From the NCBI RefSeq assembly GCF_014202115.1, contig NZ_JACHFW010000004.1, positions 62,001-126,000 of the forward strand: a stretch of 64,000 nucleotides of DNA. Reading direction: 5' to 3'. This document shows, in pieces, positions 59,877-64,000 of this stretch; position 1 is the stretch's first letter; each line of letters starts with the position of its first letter. The notes beneath the pieces were generated by a model. It did not search any database. It was not told the origin of the DNA and worked only from the letters and a program-made list of their open reading frames with translations. The position numbers and the translations under genes were made by a program. The stretch is from Catenibacillus scindens. GTDB taxonomy: Bacteria; Bacillota; Clostridia; Lachnospirales; Lachnospiraceae.

Positions 59877-60682
59877 TCTTTTTCTGAATTTTCTTCAACT
59901 TTCTGCGCACTTTGCTGTACCATTTCATCTTTCTTACTGTCATGAACCTTTTTAATCATCAATAATACACCGAAAAGAACCACAAAAATGGAGATAAACT
60001 GGGATGTTGACAGATTTCCCACACTTCCCCGGATCAGGTCGCCCCTGAAAAATTCAATGACAAACCGTCCCACGCCGTAAATGATCAGATAGAGCGCGCT
60101 GGTGAAACCGGGCTTTTTGCTCTTTCGTGTAATCACATAGAGAAGGGCAAAATGGGCAAAATCAAAAACGCTCGAAATGATCTGTGTAGGCACCAGAGGC
60201 ACCCCGTTTGGCGCGAATTGGGAGTTGGTAAATGTCACCGCGCACCAGCTATCAGTCTCCATACCATAGCAGCAGCCTGCCAGAAAGCAGCCGATCCGGC
60301 CAAATCCCTGGGCCAGGGCAATGGAAGGCGTCGCGCAGTCCAGATAATCCCAGAAACTGATCTTTTTCACGCGGCAGGTTAAATATCCGGCCAAAATACC
60401 GGCGATAATGCCTCCGTACACCACAAATCCGTCACCGATATTTAAAAGAATAGACGGATCGAGAATGATCTGGTCGATCACTGTAATATAATATAAAAGC
60501 TTTGCCCCCACAAGACCGCCGATAATACCAAAAACAAGGAGGGAAAATACCGGGTCCGGGCTTAGGCCCTTTTTCTTGGCCAGATGCTCGGTCATAAGGT
60601 AGGCTGCGATAATACCGATACCGATCATCAGCCCATAGCCGTGAACCGTAAAATTTCCTATAGTAAATAAATCGTTATACAT
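59873..60682 (-). CDS. lgt: Prolipoprotein diacylglyceryl transferase
   Basis: 269-residue, seven-segment membrane enzyme that transfers diacylglycerol to the lipobox cysteine of prolipoproteins. The essential H-G-Y-G (residue about 14) and the Lgt signature G-R-I-G-C-F-L-A-G-C-C-Y-G are intact. The ATG follows GGGAGG and overlaps the end of the NifU-like gene by 8 nt. Its stop codon lies within the -35 box of the next operon. Lipoproteins in this window (solute-binding, PrcB-like, GerC) are presumably its substrates. Confidence 0.95.
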   Translation of the reverse strand: MYNDLFTIGNFTVHGYGLMIGIGIIAAYLMTEHLAKKKGLSPDPVFSLLVFGIIGGLVGAKLLYYITVIDQIILDPSILLNIGDGFVVYGGIIAGILAGYLTCRVKKISFWDYLDCATPSIALAQGFGRIGCFLAGCCYGMETDSWCAVTFTNSQFAPNGVPLVPTQIISSVFDFAHFALLYVITRKSKKPGFTSALYLIIYGVGRFVIEFFRGDLIRGSVGNLSTSQFISIFVVLFGVLLMIKKVHDSKKDEMVQQSAQKVEENSEKD

Positions 60683-60977
60683 GTCTTCCTCCCTTCATGA
60701 GTGATCGGGCGAAATCCAGCAGTTCCTGGCTTGTCTCCTGGACAAGAACCACATCTTTCACCTGGGGCAGTTCTCTGATTACTTCCGCCCGGATGATCTC
60801 CTCAGTAGTAATAAACGCAGAAGGACATCCGCTGCAATGGCCTAAAAGACGTATCCGGCACACACCGTCCTCATCATAGGAAATCACTTCCACGTCGCCG
60901 CCGTGGGCCTGGAGCTGGGGACGGACATTTTTTTCAATAACAGCCTCTATGGACTGAAGCGTCTCATGATTATCCAT
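60675..60977 (-). CDS. NifU C-terminal domain protein (Fe-S scaffold)
   Basis: 100-residue NfuA/NifU-C-type protein. The cluster-binding C-S-G-C-P motif is at about residues 49-53 (G-H-C-S-G-C-P-S-A). N-terminal I-E-x-V-I-E-K-N-V-R-P-Q-L-Q-A-H-G-G-D-V-E is the family hallmark. It would hold or carry an Fe-S cluster for delivery to apoproteins. Start is ATG 60,977 with AAAGG 9 nt upstream. Overlaps lgt, so the two are co-translated. Confidence 0.92.
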   Translation of the reverse strand: MDNHETLQSIEAVIEKNVRPQLQAHGGDVEVISYDEDGVCRIRLLGHCSGCPSAFITTEEIIRAEVIRELPQVKDVVLVQETSQELLDFARSLMKGGRHV

Positions 60978-61092
60978 ACAAACCATCCTTTCCTGTTAAT
61001 GGCCTCTGACGGACAGGTAGGTCGGAAAAGACCTCGCCATGTTCCGGCTTACCGAGGCAACTGTGTTTAGTATACCTGAATCACTTTCTTAC

Positions 61093-61117
61093 GCCGGAAA
61101 CAGCAAATGTTTCCGGC
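61093..61117. promoter_or_regulatory. Perfect palindrome, possible enhancer-binding site for the abfD activator
   Basis: GCCGGAAAC-N7-GTTTCCGGC, 9-bp arms. The centre is about 100 bp upstream of the sigma54 promoter at 61,202, the usual distance for an enhancer-binding protein. A related half, TTCCGGCTTACCG, lies at 61,042-61,054. Confidence 0.5.
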
Positions 61118-61201
61118 TACCGTGAACAGTAACAGTATACTCTATTTTAGATTAAATGTCAGCCCTTCTTTGCTCATTTTATTATTGATTCGTAATTATT
61201 C

Positions 61202-61217
61202 TGGCACGCTTTTTGCT
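61202..61217 (+). promoter_or_regulatory. sigma54 (-24/-12) promoter of abfD
   Basis: TGGCACG-N4-TTGCT, with GG and GC separated by 10 nt, is a full match to the sigma54 consensus. Transcription would start near 61,228, leaving a leader of about 130 nt that contains the repeat element. Confidence 0.8.
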
Positions 61218-61222
61218 GTATA

Positions 61223-61326
61223 TTATAGTAAACGATAAATGGATTTGTCGTTACTATAAACCCTCCGGGGGATGCGCACGATTTTTGCAAGGAACAATCG
61301 GCGCTTTGCGCAGCAAAAATCGGCGC
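61223..61326 (-). repeat. Dispersed structured repeat, family A (copy 2) with palindrome
   Basis: The imperfect palindrome 61,223-61,259 (related to 257-296) joins a block at 61,254-61,326 that is about 90 percent identical to the reverse complement of 32,430-32,502. CGATTTTTGC and GCAAAAATCG arms (10 bp) bracket a GCGC-rich hairpin. The repeat fills most of the abfD leader and ends 14 bp before the ribosome site. Confidence 0.75.
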
Positions 61327-61357
61327 TGGCAATCCCACTGAAGAAAGGATGATGGAC

Positions 61358-62806
61358 ATGCCTTTAATGACAGGCGAACAATATGTTGAAAGTATCCGAA
61401 AAATGAATATGCAGATTTATATGTTCGGAGAAAAAATTGAAAATCCGGTGGACCATCCCATTTTGCGTCCATCCTTAAATTCCGTGCGTATGACCTACGA
61501 TCTGGCTCAGATGCCGGAATATGAAGATCTTATGACCGCTACATCCCATATCACCGGTGAAAAGATCAACCGTTTTACCCATATCCATCAGAGTACCGAT
61601 GACCTCTGCAAAAAGGTAAAAATGCAGCGGCTTTGTGGTCAGAAAACAGCGGCTTGCTTCCAGCGCTGTGTAGGCATGGATGGTTTTAACGCAGTTTACA
61701 GCACATCCTATGAATGCGATCAGGCCCATGGCACCCATTACCATGAAAATTTCCTGAAATTCGTTGAATACTGCCAGACCAACGACCTTGTTACCGACGG
61801 CGCTATGACCGATCCTAAAGGCGACCGTTCCAAAGCGCCTCATGCCCAGGATGATCCGGATATGTACCTTCACGTTGTGGAACGCCGTCCCGACGGTATT
61901 GTTGTCCGCGGCGCAAAAGCCCATCAGACAGGTATCATCAACTCCCATGAAGTTCTCGTTATGCCTACATGCTCCATGGGCGAAGCGGACAAAGACTACG
62001 CCGTAGCTTTCGCCGTACCTTCTGATACTGAAGGCATTTACATGATCATCGGCCGTCAGTCCTGTGATACAAGAAAGCTGGAAGGCTCCTCCATGGACGT
62101 GGGCAATCCTGAATTTGGCGGTGTTGAAGCCCTCATTGTATTTGACGATGTGTTTGTTCCCAACGACCGTATCTTCTTAAACGGCGAGTATGAGTTCGCC
62201 GGAATGCTTGTTGAGCGTTTTGCCGGTTATCACCGTCAGTCCTACGGCGGCTGCAAAGTTGGCGTCGGCGACGTTCTCATCGGTGCTGCAGCTCTTGCCG
62301 CAGAGTACAACGGTGTTCCAAAGGCGTCCCACATTAAAGATAAACTCATTGAAATGATCCATCTTAACGAGACCCTTTACTGTTGCGGTATCGCATGCTC
62401 CGCTGAAGGCGAAGCAACAGTCTCCGGAAACTACCTGATCAACCTGCTTCTGGCCAATGTCTGTAAACAGAACATTACCCGTTTCCCATATGAAATCGCC
62501 CGTCTGGCCGAGGATATTGCCGGCGGCCTTATGGTTACAGCTCCGTCAGAAAAAGATCTGAGAGATCCTGTCCTTGGACCTGTTGTTGAGAAGTATTTCA
62601 GAGGTTCTTCTTCTGTATCTACAGAAGACCGCTTAAAGATCCTTCGCCTCATCGAAAACCTGACCCTTGGAACCGCTGCCGTAGGCTACCGCACAGAATC
62701 CATGCATGGTGCAGGCTCACCCCAGGCTCAGCGTATTATGATCTCCCGTCAGAGCGATCTTAACGCTAAGAAAGAGATGGCAAAAGCTCTGGCCCATATT
62801 AAATAA
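61358..62806 (+). CDS. abfD: 4-Hydroxybutyryl-CoA dehydratase / vinylacetyl-CoA delta-isomerase
   Basis: 482-residue 4Fe-4S and FAD enzyme converting 4-hydroxybutyryl-CoA to crotonyl-CoA in GABA/succinate fermentation. All four cluster ligands known for the Clostridium aminobutyricum enzyme are present: C100 and C104 (A-C-F-Q-R-C), H292 and C299 (Y-H-R-Q-S-Y-G-G-C). Similarity to that enzyme appears high throughout, e.g. M-T-D-P-K-G-D-R and M-H-G-A-G-S-P-Q-A-Q-R. Start ATG 61,358 follows AAAGGA; ATGs at 61,349 and 61,352 lie inside the site. It stands alone: no CoA transferase or hydroxybutyrate dehydrogenase in the window. Transcribed from a sigma54 promoter. Confidence 0.95.
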   Translation: MPLMTGEQYVESIRKMNMQIYMFGEKIENPVDHPILRPSLNSVRMTYDLAQMPEYEDLMTATSHITGEKINRFTHIHQSTDDLCKKVKMQRLCGQKTAACFQRCVGMDGFNAVYSTSYECDQAHGTHYHENFLKFVEYCQTNDLVTDGAMTDPKGDRSKAPHAQDDPDMYLHVVERRPDGIVVRGAKAHQTGIINSHEVLVMPTCSMGEADKDYAVAFAVPSDTEGIYMIIGRQSCDTRKLEGSSMDVGNPEFGGVEALIVFDDVFVPNDRIFLNGEYEFAGMLVERFAGYHRQSYGGCKVGVGDVLIGAAALAAEYNGVPKASHIKDKLIEMIHLNETLYCCGIACSAEGEATVSGNYLINLLLANVCKQNITRFPYEIARLAEDIAGGLMVTAPSEKDLRDPVLGPVVEKYFRGSSSVSTEDRLKILRLIENLTLGTAAVGYRTESMHGAGSPQAQRIMISRQSDLNAKKEMAKALAHIK

Positions 62807-62829
62807 TCAAAATAGAAGAGTCGTTTAAT

Positions 62830-62882
62830 ACAGCCAGCCGTCGGAACATTTTCTTCGGTTCCGACGGCTGGCTGTCTTTTAT
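62830..62882 (+). terminator. Terminator of abfD
   Basis: An 18-bp perfect stem (ACAGCCAGCCGTCGGAAC and its complement), then TCTTTT. About 25 bp past the stop codon. Confidence 0.9.
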
Positions 62883-62908
62883 GTCACCGGAAACTGGGTG
62901 TCCTGTGG

Positions 62909-62990
62909 CAAAAAAAGCAGTACCGTTGCAAAAACAGTACTGCTTTTTTGTTCCTAAATCCCCCCAATGCAGGCATTGGGGGGGGGATTG
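62909..62990 (-). terminator. Double hairpin terminator of the cyclase gene
   Basis: The first hairpin on the minus strand (62,958-62,990) has AATCCCCCC/GGGGGGATT arms and a run of nine G on the plus strand. The second, 62,911-62,949, is AAAAAAGCAGTAC/GTACTGCTTTTTT and has the U-tract; it can also act on the plus strand. Confidence 0.8.
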
Positions 62991-62995
62991 TTACA

Positions 62996-63814
62996 TTAAT
63001 ATACGCCGTATTTATAAACACGGTCAGGAACATCTTTATTGATCTTATCTTCGTCGATGAAAGCAACGGCACGAACGATTGTACCATCGCCCATGTACCA
63101 GCGAAGTGGGAATGCGCAGAACCAGAATCTCTGGCCTTTAACTTTCTCAATGTCACCGCCAAGGTTTTCAATACCCATAACGTTGTTTCCGAGAAGGATT
63201 GTATGAACCGGCTCCCACTCTGGGAAGTCTTCCAGCGGAGAATGACCGAACTCTTTAATATACTGCTCTACAATTCTTGGAACATATGGGCCAGGGCCAT
63301 GTTCTGCGGCATATGTATAGAGAATATGGTCAAGAGCCTGAAGGTCGAAACCTACACCTTTAACTTTGTGGTCAACCATCCAGTGAGCGCCTTCGATGGA
63401 CATACCAGGGCTGTATGCGAAATAATCATCATTCTCGCCCCAGCGTTTGTTCATACCTGTGCAGATAAGAACCCAGTCGCCTTCTTTGATTCCGCCTTCT
63501 ACTTTCTTAGCGGCGTTTTCAATATCTTCAACAGTGATCAGTTCCCAGTGTTTTTTAGGAATGTCAAGGCAGACAGCTTCACCGCAGTAGTTTTCCAGAG
63601 GAAGCTCATGTGTATACGGAGCTTCAGGAATAACATGAGAAGGAGAATCCGCATGTGTACTGTTGTGCATATGGAAATCATTGAATGTCTGGAGCAGTCT
63701 ATAATGCATAGGCATATGCTGTACTCTGTCAATATGGAAATCGCCGTTGGATGGCCATAATGGATTTCCTCTGCCAAATGGATGAGATAAGTCAACTAAT
63801 ACTGTTTTTCCCAT
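62996..63814 (-). CDS. Cyclase family protein (metal-dependent hydrolase, kynurenine-formamidase fold)
   Basis: 272-residue protein of the PF04199 'cyclase' family, which contains Mn/Zn hydrolases such as bacterial kynurenine formamidase and isatin hydrolase. The metal-binding motif H-N-S-T-H-A-D-S-P-S-H fits H-x-G-T-H-x-D-x-P-x-H, with S instead of G, and the following D-L-S-H-P-F near the N terminus is typical. The start is ATG 63,814, 7 nt after AGGAGG; upstream in-frame codons lack a site. It is convergent with abfD, and its promoter is the sigma54 site at 63,901, which suggests a common regulator. Substrate unknown. Confidence 0.88.
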   Translation of the reverse strand: MGKTVLVDLSHPFGRGNPLWPSNGDFHIDRVQHMPMHYRLLQTFNDFHMHNSTHADSPSHVIPEAPYTHELPLENYCGEAVCLDIPKKHWELITVEDIENAAKKVEGGIKEGDWVLICTGMNKRWGENDDYFAYSPGMSIEGAHWMVDHKVKGVGFDLQALDHILYTYAAEHGPGPYVPRIVEQYIKEFGHSPLEDFPEWEPVHTILLGNNVMGIENLGGDIEKVKGQRFWFCAFPLRWYMGDGTIVRAVAFIDEDKINKDVPDRVYKYGVY

Positions 63815-63900
63815 AATAATATTCCTCCTGTAAATCATTTTGCTCAAATACTTCGCATACCCCTGCAAAGTCTCTGATTTTTTCTTCATTTAATATATAA

Positions 63901-63916
63901 AGCAAATTTCGTGCCA
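63901..63916 (-). promoter_or_regulatory. sigma54 (-24/-12) promoter of the cyclase gene
   Basis: Minus strand TGGCACG-N4-TTGCT: the same 12 consensus positions as the abfD promoter, with GG-N10-GC spacing. Transcription would start near 63,890, about 75 nt before the ATG. A weak GCCCC-N7-GGGGC inverted repeat lies upstream at 63,948-63,964. Confidence 0.8.
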
Positions 63917-64000
63917 AAAAAATATTCCGCTGCATCAAATCTTATACGCCCCAGTCACCGGGGCACGCCGCAAAACAGCTCATACACGTTTATTTTAAAA

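Larger units (their letters stand above)
60978..61357. other. Regulatory region between nifU-like gene and abfD
   Basis: The genes are divergent. It contains a palindrome at 61,093-61,117, AGTATAC direct repeats (about 61,069 and 61,134), the sigma54 promoter at 61,202, the imperfect palindrome at 61,223-61,259 and the repeat block up to 61,326, immediately followed by the abfD ribosome site. Confidence 0.65.

Noticed and set aside
62958-62990. CRISPR or other array suggested by the G/C runs
   Set aside because: Single hairpin with a homopolymer run; no repeated spacer structure.
1-64000. tRNA, rRNA, CRISPR arrays, prophage, complete insertion sequence, defence or biosynthetic gene clusters
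   Set aside because: Looked for in all intergenic regions and among the predicted proteins; none could be supported.

Overview
The window looks like a chromosomal segment of a spore-forming, anaerobic, fermentative member of the Clostridia, most likely a gut Lachnospiraceae. The evidence is a gerA-type germinant receptor operon, sipL, a CotS-like coat kinase, pyruvate formate-lyase with its activase, a B12-dependent methionine branch, a (x)PxTG surface protein, and two genes typical of gut anaerobes (a phloretin-hydrolase-like enzyme and 4-hydroxybutyryl-CoA dehydratase). Most genes lie on the minus strand. No rRNA, tRNA, CRISPR array, prophage or complete insertion sequence was recognised. 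The species cannot be named from the sequence alone.

Layout. 0.3-4.8 kb: ABC exporter (coiled-coil FtsX permease plus ATPase). 5.1-8.4 kb: pflA and pflB behind a sigmaA promoter, a ZTP (pfl-motif) riboswitch and its terminator. 8.4-12.6 kb: extracellular O-acetylation cluster (SGNH, DUF4358, MBOAT, DHHW). 13.3-18.3 kb: MATE exporter, flavoprotein, lrgA-lrgB-like pair, acetyl-esterase-like hydrolase. 18.7-20.6 kb: PhlG/phloretin-hydrolase-like gene divergent from a LysR regulator. 20.8-24.2 kb: gerA, gerB and a truncated gerC. 24.3-33.6 kb: ispE-gntR, sipL, a PrcB-like lipoprotein, phosphoglucomutase, a CotS-like gene, a patch of decayed genes, and asnA. 34-45.3 kb: LTA-synthase-like enzyme, cbiK, fabH, two methionine-synthase genes, repeat-rich surface protein. 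45.4-51.6 kb: ThrE-like split exporter with GNAT, AI-2E-family transporter, NUDIX, orphan solute-binding lipoprotein. 51.8-56.3 kb: AraC-GH39 regulator, MalY-like enzyme, second NUDIX. 56.7-61 kb: ptsG with a licT-type antiterminator (promoter, RAT and terminator readable), lgt, NifU-like protein. 61.2-63.9 kb: abfD and a metal-dependent cyclase, convergent, each behind a perfect sigma54 consensus.

The strongest observations beyond routine annotation are: (1) the two matched sigma54 promoters driving abfD and the cyclase, with a perfect palindrome upstream of the first, which suggests a small activator-controlled regulon; (2) a LicT-type antiterminator whose two PRD domains have been fused into one by an in-frame deletion; (3) a gerC gene cut short, its last codons matching a dispersed intergenic repeat; (4) a canonical ZTP riboswitch on pflB; (5) several families of palindromic dispersed repeats, one copy forming much of the abfD leader; and (6) an AraC regulator fused to a GH39-like domain that appears to lack the catalytic acid.
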